From Exiguobacterium qingdaonense (GTDB lineage Bacteria; Bacillota; Bacilli; Exiguobacteriales; Exiguobacteriaceae), in contig NZ_JACSKY010000003.1 in NCBI RefSeq assembly GCF_018617855.1, positions 62,001 through 126,000 of the forward strand: a stretch of DNA of 64,000 bases, in the 5' to 3' direction. The notes below the pieces were generated by a model. That model was not told the origin of the DNA. It saw only the letters and a list, made by a program, of their open reading frames with translations, and did not search any database. Shown piece after piece: positions 43,043-51,176 of this stretch (within the stretch, counting starts at the first letter, position 1; each line of letters begins with the position of its first letter). A program made the translations under genes and the position numbers.

Positions 43043-43249
43043 CGAATCTCCCCCTTATCTTGTATAGGAATATTTAGTTATATTATAGAGTATCATGCAA
43101 AAAACAGATAGGAATCAGTCCCTCTTGATGAATATTCAAGAAACTGTATCGATTTCCTTGTGCCCATATCAAAATCTTCTTTCTCTTTTTTGAACTTTCA
43201 TAATTGAAATTCGAAAGTTTGGTATGATAAAAGAAAAGGGGGACTGTCC

Positions 43250-43432
43250 GTGCGTTACTGGGATCATTTTAAACGAGCGTTTATCCCGATTGCGCTCATT
43301 TTGATTGGGTTAGCGATTTTTTATACGTTATCCGCTAGAGACAATATCGTATTGACGCTTTTAGGAGCGATCATCGTAGGAGTCATCTTATTTTTAGTGA
43401 TGCGTCATGTGAATCAAGTCGAAGAGGATTGA
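43250..43432 (+). CDS. Small two-helix membrane protein
   Basis: 60 residues with two membrane helices ([17 protein letters not shown] and [17 protein letters not shown]). The start is a GTG with GGGGG seven bases upstream. The upstream region carries an inverted repeat AACTTTC/GAAAGTT with 13 bases between, close to a -10-like TATGAT. Function unknown; own terminator follows. Confidence 0.75.
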   Translation: MRYWDHFKRAFIPIALILIGLAIFYTLSARDNIVLTLLGAIIVGVILFLVMRHVNQVEED

Positions 43433-43434
43433 AG

Positions 43435-43464
43435 CGAGAACACATCTAGTGGTTCTCGTTTTTT
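43435..43464 (+). terminator. Terminator of the small membrane gene
   Basis: CGAGAAC/GTTCTCG with a ten-base loop and six Ts, directly after the stop codon. Confidence 0.8.
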
Positions 43465-43514
43465 GTTGTCTTGCGATCTTTTTGGGTACACTACAAAGTA
43501 AGGAGGGATTCATT

Positions 43515-44465
43515 ATGGAAAAAGCTACTTTTGCGGGCGGCTGTTTTTGGTGCATGGTCAAACCGTTTCATAAATACGAGGGAGTCGAACGTGTCATTTC
43601 TGGATATACAGGAGGACATGTAGACAATCCGACATATCAACAAGTCTGTTCGGAGACGACGGGACATTTAGAAGCGGTCGAGATAACGTTCGATCCTGAG
43701 GTCATCTCTTATGATGAATTACTTCACATCTATTGGCGTCAAATTGACCCGACAGATGGTGGGGGACAGTTCAATGACCGAGGTGAATCGTATCGACCGG
43801 CAATCTTCTATCATTCAGAGGAGCAACGGGTTGCCGCAGAGCGCTCCAAACAGGAAGTAGAAGACTCTGGACGCTTCGACCGCTCGATTGAAGTCGATAT
43901 CCGTCCTGCGAAAACATTTTGGGAAGCAGAAGACTATCATCAAGACTATTATAAAAAGAACCCGTTCCGTTATGAGATGTATCGGGTCGGGTCGGGTCGC
44001 GCGAAGTTCATCAAGGAAGCGTGGAGCGATCGGAAACTTCAGCAGGCTCTTCGTGAGCGCTTGACACCGATGCAGTATAAAGTGACGCAAGAGAATGGGA
44101 CGGAACCCCCTTTTAAAAATGAATATTGGGACGAAGAGCGAGAAGGGTTATACGTTGATATTATTGACGGAACGCCACTGTTCACTTCTCATGACAAGTT
44201 CCAGTCAAATTGTGGATGGCCAAGTTTTTCTCGACCAATCGAAGAAAAGCAAGTCGATTTGAACATGGATACGACACATCACATGGTCCGAACCGAAGTT
44301 CGTTCGAAACATGCCGACAGTCATCTCGGACATGTGTTTGATGACGGACCGAAAGAGCTTGGTGGTTTGCGATATTGCATCAATTCAGCCGCACTCCGAT
44401 TCATCCCGGTTGAAGAGCTTGAAGAGGCCGGATACGGGGAGTACAGCCACTTATTCAACAAGTGA
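43515..44465 (+). CDS. msrAB: Methionine sulfoxide reductase MsrA-MsrB fusion
   Basis: 316 residues. The N-terminal MsrA domain has GGCFWC with Cys10 as nucleophile, [16 protein letters not shown] and [10 protein letters not shown]; the C-terminal MsrB domain has [22 protein letters not shown] and RYCINS with Cys288 as nucleophile. It repairs both S and R sulfoxides of methionine. The zinc-binding CxxC pairs of many MsrB proteins are absent, so this is the metal-free type. The ATG at 43515 follows AGGAGGG; a longer start at 43449 runs through the terminator and is unlikely. It is followed 13 bases later by the DUF2252 gene, so it starts a two-gene operon. Confidence 0.95.
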   Translation: MEKATFAGGCFWCMVKPFHKYEGVERVISGYTGGHVDNPTYQQVCSETTGHLEAVEITFDPEVISYDELLHIYWRQIDPTDGGGQFNDRGESYRPAIFYHSEEQRVAAERSKQEVEDSGRFDRSIEVDIRPAKTFWEAEDYHQDYYKKNPFRYEMYRVGSGRAKFIKEAWSDRKLQQALRERLTPMQYKVTQENGTEPPFKNEYWDEEREGLYVDIIDGTPLFTSHDKFQSNCGWPSFSRPIEEKQVDLNMDTTHHMVRTEVRSKHADSHLGHVFDDGPKELGGLRYCINSAALRFIPVEELEEAGYGEYSHLFNK

Positions 44466-44478
44466 AGGGGAGAACCAT

Positions 44479-45765
44479 ATGTTCACAGCCGTCAAACAAC
44501 AAATACGGAGTGAGACGATTGGGACCGTCCTCGATTTTTATGACAAATCGATTCGGCACCTATCCGAAGAAGCGAGACAAGAAAAGTATGCCAAAATGAG
44601 TTCGAGTCCGTTTTCGTTTTTTCGAGGCAGTTCTCACTTGTTTTATTATGACTTTGCGAAAATACCGATTGCATTTGATACGGGACCTGATTATCCAACG
44701 TTCATACAAGGAGATTTACACTTTGAAAACTTCGGTGTGTTTGAGGACGGCGCCGGTACAATCATTTATGACGTAAATGATTTTGACGAGGCGTATATCG
44801 GCTCCTATCTGTTTGATTTGTTGCGGATGGCGGTCTCTGTCGATTTGTTTGCGGCTGAATCTGGGTTCGATGGCAAGGCTGCGATCGAGGCGTTTGCCGA
44901 GTCGTACACAGTTGCAATTGAGCAACACGCGAATGGACGAAGTGGAGATATCCAATTTACTAAAAAGAACACGTGTAAGCCTGTAAAAAAGGTGATTAAA
45001 AAGGCCGAAAAAAAGAAGAGTGAGTTTATGGCTGAGCGTACGGAAGTTCGGGATGAAGAACGTTATTTTGCAACGAGTGACGACTTGATCCCTCCATCAC
45101 CTTCTATGCGCGAAAAGATTGTTGAGGCATGGGGAGATTATTTATCTTCCCTGTCGGATGAGCATCGCCATCACGCGGATCATTATGAAGTGAAAGACAT
45201 CGCCATCAAGTTACAAAGCGGCACGGCTTCCATCGGATTAGAGCGTTACTATATCTTGATTGAAGGGGCCGACGAGGAGCACGATGAAGATGTCATTTTA
45301 GAGATGAAACAGGCGCAGTCCGCTGTCCCGTCCCTGTTTTTGCCGACGCACCCACTGTTTGAAAATGGATTGTCGCATGAAGGAGCGCGTGTCGTGGCCG
45401 CTCAGCGGGCGATGGTTCATAGTCGTGACCCATATCTCGGTCATTTGACGATTGATGGGAAAGCGTATTACATCCGACAGCGTTCACCATATAAACGAAA
45501 AGTGAAGGCGAAGCATATGAAAGACGAGACGGCACTCATTGAAACGTTGAGGATACAAGCAGAAATTACGGCGAAAATCCATGCGCGAGCCGATGCGACG
45601 TCCAATGTGTTAGATTATACGGCGAGCGAACGAATCACGATGGCAATCGGCGACTCGCCTTCGTTGTTTATTCGACAACTGTCGAGGTGGGCCGACTTTT
45701 ACGCGAACCAAGTTCGCTTTGACTACGAAGCTTTTTTAAAATGGATCGCGTCAAGGAATCGTTAG
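44479..45765 (+). CDS. DUF2252 family protein
   Basis: 428 residues. The conserved blocks are SSPFSFFRGSSHLFYYDF near residue 45, GDLHFENFGVF near 78 and DVNDFDEAYIG near 100; the last two resemble the catalytic and metal-binding loops of aminoglycoside phosphotransferase-like kinases (HGDLH-type and IDFD-type). That gives an uncharacterised phosphotransferase-like family of unknown substrate. AGGGGAG lies seven to eight bases before the ATG at 44479; the frame stays open upstream to 44311, inside msrAB, but there is no ribosome binding site there. Co-transcribed with msrAB, so an oxidative-stress role is possible. Confidence 0.88.
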   Translation: MFTAVKQQIRSETIGTVLDFYDKSIRHLSEEARQEKYAKMSSSPFSFFRGSSHLFYYDFAKIPIAFDTGPDYPTFIQGDLHFENFGVFEDGAGTIIYDVNDFDEAYIGSYLFDLLRMAVSVDLFAAESGFDGKAAIEAFAESYTVAIEQHANGRSGDIQFTKKNTCKPVKKVIKKAEKKKSEFMAERTEVRDEERYFATSDDLIPPSPSMREKIVEAWGDYLSSLSDEHRHHADHYEVKDIAIKLQSGTASIGLERYYILIEGADEEHDEDVILEMKQAQSAVPSLFLPTHPLFENGLSHEGARVVAAQRAMVHSRDPYLGHLTIDGKAYYIRQRSPYKRKVKAKHMKDETALIETLRIQAEITAKIHARADATSNVLDYTASERITMAIGDSPSLFIRQLSRWADFYANQVRFDYEAFLKWIASRNR

Positions 45766-45827
45766 GAGCACTTGCGAATCAAGGATGAAATCCTGCACAA
45801 TGGAATCGTAAAGGATGTGTACGGACC

Positions 45828-46103
45828 ATGATTACTGAACAACAAGTCATCGCCCAAATGCGTCAGGTGATGACACAGATTGAATCGTCGACCGGCGAGG
45901 TACAAAAGCGTCACTTGGCAAAATTGATGGGTTTTTGTGAGCTACTGTTAGCAGAAACGTCAGAAAAAACTGTCGACACGCCACAAACGACGACACCTAC
46001 GAGCGAGGTGAAGCCACCACTCGATCGTCAAATGGCTGCTTTCCTAGGAATCCCGATGGAGGATGACGAACAGCAAAAGTCTGATTCGTTGCTTGATTTT
46101 TGA
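45828..46103 (+). CDS. DUF5327 (YwdI-like) small protein
   Basis: 91 residues. A helical N-terminal part (MITEQQVIAQMRQVMTQIES, then KRHLAKLMGFCELLL) resembles the YwdI/DUF5327 family of Bacilli; a threonine/proline-rich linker leads to a conserved-looking acidic C terminus (MEDDEQQKSDSLLDF). The ribosome binding site (AAAGGATG) is more distant than usual from the ATG. Function unknown. A terminator lies about 50 bases after the stop. Confidence 0.7.
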   Translation: MITEQQVIAQMRQVMTQIESSTGEVQKRHLAKLMGFCELLLAETSEKTVDTPQTTTPTSEVKPPLDRQMAAFLGIPMEDDEQQKSDSLLDF

Positions 46104-46153
46104 GCCACGTGTAGGCTACGAGGGCTCTGAAAAATTAAAAAAATATTGAGTAG

Positions 46154-46189
46154 AGGAGCGTCTTCCCAATGAGGGATGACGTTCCTTTG
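46154..46189 (+). terminator. Terminator downstream of the DUF5327 gene
   Basis: GGAGCGTC/GACGTTCC extended by TCCC/GGGA around AATGA, then TTTG. Confidence 0.6.
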
Positions 46190-46361
46190 TCTTGCCGGCA
46201 CGTCGCTGTACGTCCGGTCCGTATGATACTGACGGAAACTAAACATATTGAAGGTTTCTCATGATGCTCAAATAGATCCGTGACCGGGTGTGACCTCAAC
46301 ACAATGTTGGACCCGCAAATCGATTTACTGGTAGCCAACTCTGAGACAGAATTCACTTTCA

Positions 46362-46389
46362 TTGACTTAAATACCTTAGGGGGTATAAT
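46362..46389 (+). promoter_or_regulatory. Rhodanese promoter with a CsoR/CstR-like operator
   Basis: TTGACT (46362-46367), 16-base spacer, TATAAT (46384-46389). The palindrome ATACCTTAGGGGGTAT (46371-46386) overlaps the spacer and -10; it shares 12 of 16 bases with the CstR-type operator ATACCCCTAGGGGTAT, which controls sulfur-transfer genes in Staphylococcus. The gene it controls here is a rhodanese, which supports persulfide control. Confidence 0.65.
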
Positions 46390-46424
46390 GAGGGTATCAA
46401 TTGAACTCAAATGGAGGCGTGAAT

Positions 46425-46790
46425 ATGTTGGACTTTCTTTTTGTGGCAATCATCATTGGAATCGTATATTTTTGGTGGAGTCGTCGAAACAACGTCAAAA
46501 CGGTGTCGACAGATGATTTGAAGCGAAGGATTGCGGAAGAGCGGAATATTCAACTGTTGGACGTTCGAGAACCGCATGAATACCGCGCAGGACATATTAA
46601 GCAAGCAAAAAGTGTCCCCCTCTCGGGATTCGGACAGGCGCAAGCGAACTATCCGAAGGAAAAAGAGCGTCCCGTTTATGTCATTTGTCAAAGTGGGATG
46701 CGAAGTCAGCGTGCCGCGGCAATGCTCAAAAGTTCCGGATATACCGATGTCTATTCCGTGAAGGGCGGAATGAATTTTTGGCGAGGATGA
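46425..46790 (+). CDS. Membrane-anchored rhodanese
   Basis: 121 residues: an N-terminal membrane helix (MLDFLFVAIIIGIVYFWW) followed by a complete rhodanese domain with LLDVREPHEYRAGHIKQA and active-site Cys88 in CQSGMRS. It should transfer sulfane sulfur, as part of persulfide detoxification or thiol maintenance, on the cytoplasmic side. The ATG at 46425 follows GGAGG by seven bases; a longer start at 46401 lacks one. Promoter and CstR-like operator lie upstream. Monocistronic, with its own terminator. Confidence 0.92.
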   Translation: MLDFLFVAIIIGIVYFWWSRRNNVKTVSTDDLKRRIAEERNIQLLDVREPHEYRAGHIKQAKSVPLSGFGQAQANYPKEKERPVYVICQSGMRSQRAAAMLKSSGYTDVYSVKGGMNFWRG

Positions 46791-46796
46791 TGGATG

Positions 46797-46826
46797 CGAC
46801 TGAACGAATCGGTTCAGTCGTTTTAT
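46797..46826 (+). terminator. Terminator of the rhodanese gene
   Basis: CGACTGAAC/GTTCAGTCG with a six-base loop, then TTTTATT. Confidence 0.8.
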
Positions 46827-46902
46827 TGTCACCACGTTTTCACTTTTGCATTTACGGGGATTCTGCTACGGTAAGGAGAGTGAAAGAGAGGAGACAAATC
46901 CA

Positions 46903-47538
46903 ATGGCAGTCATTTTATTTGATATCGATGGAACGTTAGTAGACACGACAGGACCGATGACACAGGCAATTCATGAGGCGCTCGAGGAACTTCCGCACCT
47001 CCCGAAGCCGAGTGAAGAGGCGGTCCGTTCTGGATACGGATTGGCGGGCAACGCGTTTTGGGAGCATGTCATCCCAGAGGCGACGCTTGAGGAGATTCGT
47101 CTCATCCGTAAATTACGTCATACGACGCTCGAGAAGACGATGAAAGGGCAGAATGTCTTATTTGATGGGATTCGCGACATGTTAGAGACGCTTCACGGGC
47201 AAGGTCATACATTGACGACAGCGAGTAACTGTGGAGTTCATTACATGAATCTGATTTTAGATACGCAACAGATTCGTCCATACATGACGGCACCTGAATG
47301 CCTTGAGTCCGTCGGAGGTGAGAAGAAAGCAGATATTTTGACCGCACACCGTGTCCGTCATGGTGAGGCTGACTACATCATGGTAGGCGATCGCAAATCC
47401 GATGTAGAGGCGGCGCGTGCCCATGATTTTCCGGTCGTCTTGACGGGATTCGGGTTCGGGAATGAAGAAGAGTGGGCGCTTGCGGATCATGTGATTGAGT
47501 CGCCTGACGACCTTGTCGAATGGGTCAACCAATCATAA
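46903..47538 (+). CDS. HAD-family phosphatase, phosphoglycolate-phosphatase-like
   Basis: 211 residues, HAD subfamily IA with an inserted helical cap: motif I FDIDGTLVDT at the start, motif II TTASNCG, motif III lysine in GGEKKADIL and motif IV VGDRKSDVEAARA. Similar enzymes act on phosphoglycolate or small organic phosphates. The ATG at 46903 follows GGAG by about nine bases; the frame stays open back to 46846, but without a ribosome binding site. It shares a terminator with gabD. Confidence 0.9.
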   Translation: MAVILFDIDGTLVDTTGPMTQAIHEALEELPHLPKPSEEAVRSGYGLAGNAFWEHVIPEATLEEIRLIRKLRHTTLEKTMKGQNVLFDGIRDMLETLHGQGHTLTTASNCGVHYMNLILDTQQIRPYMTAPECLESVGGEKKADILTAHRVRHGEADYIMVGDRKSDVEAARAHDFPVVLTGFGFGNEEEWALADHVIESPDDLVEWVNQS

Positions 47539-47566
47539 AAGGCTTGTCATCGCGACAAGCCTTTTT
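47537..47566. terminator. Bidirectional terminator
   Basis: AAAAGGCTTGTC/GACAAGCCTTTT around five bases, with a T run on each exit, between the HAD gene and gabD. Confidence 0.85.
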
Positions 47567-47578
47567 GCATACGCAGAT

Positions 47579-48991
47579 TTACAATCCGAGCGAGATGTAT
47601 TTCACTTCTAAAAATTCTTCGATGCCATGGTGCCCGCCTTCACGTCCGAGTCCGCTCTCTTTCCATCCACCAAAAGGCGCTTGAGGCGTTGATGGCAGGC
47701 CGTCGTTTACGCCGACAATTCCGTACTCTAGCGATTCTGCTAAATAGACGGCCTCATTGATGTCTTGTGTAAAGAGATAAGCGGCCAACCCGAACGGAGT
47801 GTTGTTTGCCCGTTTGATGACTTCATCGAGCGAATCAAACGTAGCGATTGGCGCAACAGGTCCAAACGTTTCTTCGTTCATACAAAGCATGTCTTCATTC
47901 GCGTAACGGATGACCGCGGGACGAATGAACAAACCGTCCAACACTTCGCCGCCGTACACTTCACCACCACGAATCTCGGCGTCCTCGATATGTTTTTCGA
48001 CTTTACTGAGCGCATCATCATCGATGAGAGGACCGATGTCGACGCCTTCTTCTAGACCGTTTCCGACCTTCAACTCCTCGACCTCTTTAATAAAGCGTTC
48101 CGAGAACTCATCGACGACGGCACGTTCGACATAGATTCGATTCGCACATACGCACGTTTGCCCACCATTACGGAACTTGGTCGCGACGGCTTGAGGTACT
48201 GCCTTGTCTAAGTCGGCATTGGCCGTGACGATGAGCGGGGCGTGTCCGCCAAGCTCTAGAGAGATTTTTTTCATGGTGTCGGCGGCGTCGCGCATCAGCG
48301 TCTTCCCGACTTCCGTCGATCCTGTGAATGTCAATTTCCGAACACGAGGATCTTGTTGCCACGCCTTGACGAGATCAGACGCTTGTCCTGTGACAAGGTT
48401 GATGACTCCTTTTGGAAATCCCGCCTTCTCCGCCAGCTTGACCAACTCGATAGCGGTCAACGGGGTTGCTGATGCGGGCTTTATGATGACCGTACAGCCT
48501 GCTGCAAGCGCCGGGGCGACTTTCCGGGTAATCATGGCGGCCGGGAAGTTCCATGGCGTGATGGCCGCGATGACGCCGACCGGTTGCTTGATGGCGAAGA
48601 TGCGCTTATTATTCGATGATGCGGGAATCGTCTCGCCATACACGCGCCGTCCTTCTGCCGCGTACCAATCGATAAATCCATTTGCGTAGTTGATTTCGCC
48701 GATCGCTTCTTTAAGCGGTTTTCCTTGTTCTTCCACCATCGTCCGCGCGAGCTCTTCAGTATGCTCTGCGATCAGACGATGCCATTCATTCAGTAACGCT
48801 CCTCGTTCTTCCGCTGTCTTCTGTTGCCATTCCTGTAACGCCTCATGTGCGGCATCAACGGCTTGAGTCGCTTCTGTCGCATCGCTTTTCGTCACAACGG
48901 CCATCACGTTACCGGTTGCCGGATTTCGTACTTCAATCGTTTCGTCCGTTTCCATCCATTCCCCGTTGATGTAGTTTTTTTCTTCTCTCAT
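47579..48991 (-). CDS. gabD: NADP-dependent succinate-semialdehyde dehydrogenase
   Basis: 470 residues of the aldehyde dehydrogenase family. Blocks are ITPWNFPAAMITRKVAPALA, FTGSTEVGKTLM, the catalytic glutamate in LELGGHAPL and the catalytic cysteine in GGQTCVCANRIYV; the CxC pattern (two cysteines one apart) marks the redox-controlled SSADH group. It oxidises succinic semialdehyde from GABA or related aldehydes. AAAGGGG seven bases from the ATG. There is a GGGTAT upstream that could be part of a SigB promoter, with an imperfect -35. No gabT in the window. Confidence 0.93.
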   Translation of the reverse strand: MREEKNYINGEWMETDETIEVRNPATGNVMAVVTKSDATEATQAVDAAHEALQEWQQKTAEERGALLNEWHRLIAEHTEELARTMVEEQGKPLKEAIGEINYANGFIDWYAAEGRRVYGETIPASSNNKRIFAIKQPVGVIAAITPWNFPAAMITRKVAPALAAGCTVIIKPASATPLTAIELVKLAEKAGFPKGVINLVTGQASDLVKAWQQDPRVRKLTFTGSTEVGKTLMRDAADTMKKISLELGGHAPLIVTANADLDKAVPQAVATKFRNGGQTCVCANRIYVERAVVDEFSERFIKEVEELKVGNGLEEGVDIGPLIDDDALSKVEKHIEDAEIRGGEVYGGEVLDGLFIRPAVIRYANEDMLCMNEETFGPVAPIATFDSLDEVIKRANNTPFGLAAYLFTQDINEAVYLAESLEYGIVGVNDGLPSTPQAPFGGWKESGLGREGGHHGIEEFLEVKYISLGL

Positions 48992-49083
48992 CTTGATTTC
49001 CCCTTTCCAAAAAGTGCACAGTTAATTAGAGGATACCCGTTTTTTTAAAACACACACAATTTTCCAAAAAGTGAGGGGATATG

Positions 49084-49596
49084 ATGTGGATCATCATTGT
49101 TGGTTATTTAGTCGGAAGTCTGCTCGGGGGCAGGTTGTATGGATTACTAAGTGGTCATGATTTGTCGACATCTGGGTCAAAGAACACAGGGGCTCGCAAT
49201 GCACATCGCATCGGAGGGGTGAAGGCGTTTCTCATCGTCTATGGATTCGACGTGCTCAAAACGGTTCTTATATTGCAGATGAGCGGTCTATATTTTTGGG
49301 AGACCGCGTTCGCGCTCACACTCGGTCATATTTATCCATTTTGGCGTCTCCGTACGGGTGGGAAGGGTTATGCCGTTTTTTCTGGGGTCATTTTGGCATA
49401 TGACCCCCTGTGGTTTATCGGGGGTCTCCTTGTGCTATTACTGTTGATTAAAGGGACCGACAACTCTCGCGAGACAGGACTGGTGATGCTCATCTTGCTT
49501 CCGCTCGCTGCGCTCGGCAGTGTCGGAAATGTCATATGGGCCACGCTCACTGCCCTCGTGATCATCTATCATCATGTAAAGGGGGAAACGGAATGA
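49084..49596 (+). CDS. PlsY-family acyltransferase-like membrane protein
   Basis: 170 residues with about five helices. The PlsY signature loops are recognisable but changed: SGSKNTGARNAHRIGG (usual: SGNIGATN-R-G) and GHIYPFWRLRTGGKGYAVF (usual: GHxFPxxxxFKGGKGVAT). PlsY transfers the acyl group of acyl-phosphate to glycerol-3-phosphate. The changed SKNTGAR sequence suggests either a divergent second PlsY or a different acceptor. ATG at 49084 has GAGGGG five bases before it; another ATG is directly upstream. The stop overlaps the start of the GNAT-aminotransferase gene (ATGA), so translation is coupled. Confidence 0.78.
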   Translation: MWIIIVGYLVGSLLGGRLYGLLSGHDLSTSGSKNTGARNAHRIGGVKAFLIVYGFDVLKTVLILQMSGLYFWETAFALTLGHIYPFWRLRTGGKGYAVFSGVILAYDPLWFIGGLLVLLLLIKGTDNSRETGLVMLILLPLAALGSVGNVIWATLTALVIIYHHVKGETE

Positions 49597-51176
49597 TTAT
49601 ATATCGAAAGGCCGACGTATCAGATTTTGACGCGATTCATCGATTGAATTACGAAACATTCGTCGAGGAGATTCCGCAACATCCACCGAATCCGGAGCGG
49701 CGACTTGTCGACCGATTTCATGGAGAGAATACATACTGGATTGGAGAAGCGAATGGGGAAGTCGTTGCCATGTGTGCGTTACGAGAAGAGCGACCGTTTT
49801 CATTGGAACAAAAGGGAGTGAGTATTCCTGAGGGAGAGTGGCTCGAGATTCGTCTCCTCGCCGTGAAGAAGGCGTATCGGCGCAACCGTACGTTCGCCGG
49901 ACTGATGCGTGCGGTCATCGAAGACGCGACAGAACGTGAGGTCGATGGCATCGTCATCAGTGGAACGACACGGGAACAAGTGCTTTATCATCGGTTCGGG
50001 TTCGTGCCGTTCGCTGACCCGATCGGTCCAAAAGAAGCGAGATACGTTCCGATGATGTTAACGAGGACCGCTTTTTACGAATCCAAATCGGCAACGGCGC
50101 TTCGACCGAAAAGTTTGCTCGCGGGTCCCGTTGAATGTTCAGAGCGAGTTAGAGAACGACTCTCAAGGCAACCACGTCCACACCGTTCAAAAGAGACGAG
50201 CCAATTGCTTGAATCGGTGCAGCAAAAGCTCGCGGACCGGGTCGGACTCCCACATGTTTACACAATGCTCGGGAGCGGTACTGTCGCCAATGATGCGATA
50301 GCCTCTCGGTTGAGCGGACACGGGGCCATTTTCAATACGGGTGAATTTGGAGAGCGTTTGATTGACCATGCCCGACGTGCCGGTCTTTCTTTTGACGTCA
50401 TTTCGGTAGACAGGAATGGGAAGTGGGACGTTCCTCAAGTCGAGCGAATCCTGCCTAAGTGGATATGGACGGTTCATTGTGAGACATCGTTAGGAATGTT
50501 AGTCGACCTTGAACCGCTTCGCACGTGGCAAGGGACCATCGCCATTGATGCGATCAGTGCGGTCGGGACGTTTGACTACGACTATTCTTTTGCGGACTAC
50601 GTGACGTTCTCGTCTAATAAAGCGCTTCGGAATGCGCCAGGACTCGCGTTTGTCGCAATGAAACAACCAGCAGTTGCGTCATCACATGTACCGCGCTATT
50701 TTGACTTGACGCTTTACAAACCGATTGCTTTCACACAGTCAGAACCGCTCCTTTCGGCAATGGATGTCGCGCTAGACGAACTGACGAATGAAGAGGTTGC
50801 TTCGCATCAAGAAAAGATGACCGCATTGCTCAAATCGCTTCGGGAGAGCGGTTTACAAGTCGACGTGAGTCCAGCGCAGTCACCAGGCATTATCACGCTT
50901 CACATGCCACCGGGCCAGTCCGCGACGGAGCTCGGCCGACAGTTATCGTATCAAGGGTATCTCGTTCAATATGAGAGTGATTATTTGAAGCGGGCGAACG
51001 TCATCCAAGTGTCAACGATGGGGTGGACGACATGTCGCATGATGCGTGACGTCGGTACCTATATTGCGCAGTGGATGCGACAAAAAAACGCCACTCCTAG
51101 AAGTGGCGGTCCAATCATACGCGAAAATCTTGACGTGCCAAGTGACGAACTTTTCGTCCGAGGCGTCTCCAATTAA
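49593..51176 (+). CDS. GNAT-type N-acyltransferase fused to class V aminotransferase-like enzyme
   Basis: 527 residues. The first ~180 are a GNAT-fold domain (LNYETFVEEIP near residue 20, resembling FeeM/autoinducer-synthase-like acyltransferases, with MCALREERPFSLEQK and LLAVKKAYRRNRTFAGLMR as the acyl-CoA region). Residues ~190-510 are a PLP-dependent class V aminotransferase: GSGTVANDAIASRLSG, AIDAISAVGTFDYDY and FSSNKALRN with Lys343 as PLP lysine; it resembles 2-aminoethylphosphonate-pyruvate transaminases. The ORF's last ~30 codons run through a terminator (51082-51108) and overlap the UbiB gene, so the true C terminus may be shorter or extended by loss of a stop. Substrates are unknown. 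Confidence 0.85.
   Translation: MIIYRKADVSDFDAIHRLNYETFVEEIPQHPPNPERRLVDRFHGENTYWIGEANGEVVAMCALREERPFSLEQKGVSIPEGEWLEIRLLAVKKAYRRNRTFAGLMRAVIEDATEREVDGIVISGTTREQVLYHRFGFVPFADPIGPKEARYVPMMLTRTAFYESKSATALRPKSLLAGPVECSERVRERLSRQPRPHRSKETSQLLESVQQKLADRVGLPHVYTMLGSGTVANDAIASRLSGHGAIFNTGEFGERLIDHARRAGLSFDVISVDRNGKWDVPQVERILPKWIWTVHCETSLGMLVDLEPLRTWQGTIAIDAISAVGTFDYDYSFADYVTFSSNKALRNAPGLAFVAMKQPAVASSHVPRYFDLTLYKPIAFTQSEPLLSAMDVALDELTNEEVASHQEKMTALLKSLRESGLQVDVSPAQSPGIITLHMPPGQSATELGRQLSYQGYLVQYESDYLKRANVIQVSTMGWTTCRMMRDVGTYIAQWMRQKNATPRSGGPIIRENLDVPSDELFVRGVSN
51082..51108 (-). terminator. Terminator of the ABC1/UbiB gene
   Basis: Minus strand CGCCACT/AGTGGCG around a six-base loop and seven Ts, starting six bases after the UbiB stop codon. 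It lies inside the 3' end of the overlapping plus-strand gene. Confidence 0.85.

Noticed and set aside
46280-46516. 78-codon frame overlapping the rhodanese promoter
   Set aside because: It runs through the promoter and operator of the rhodanese gene and has no ribosome binding site.
49033-49060. SigB-like GGGTAT upstream of gabD
   Set aside because: The -10 is perfect but no acceptable -35 lies at the right distance.
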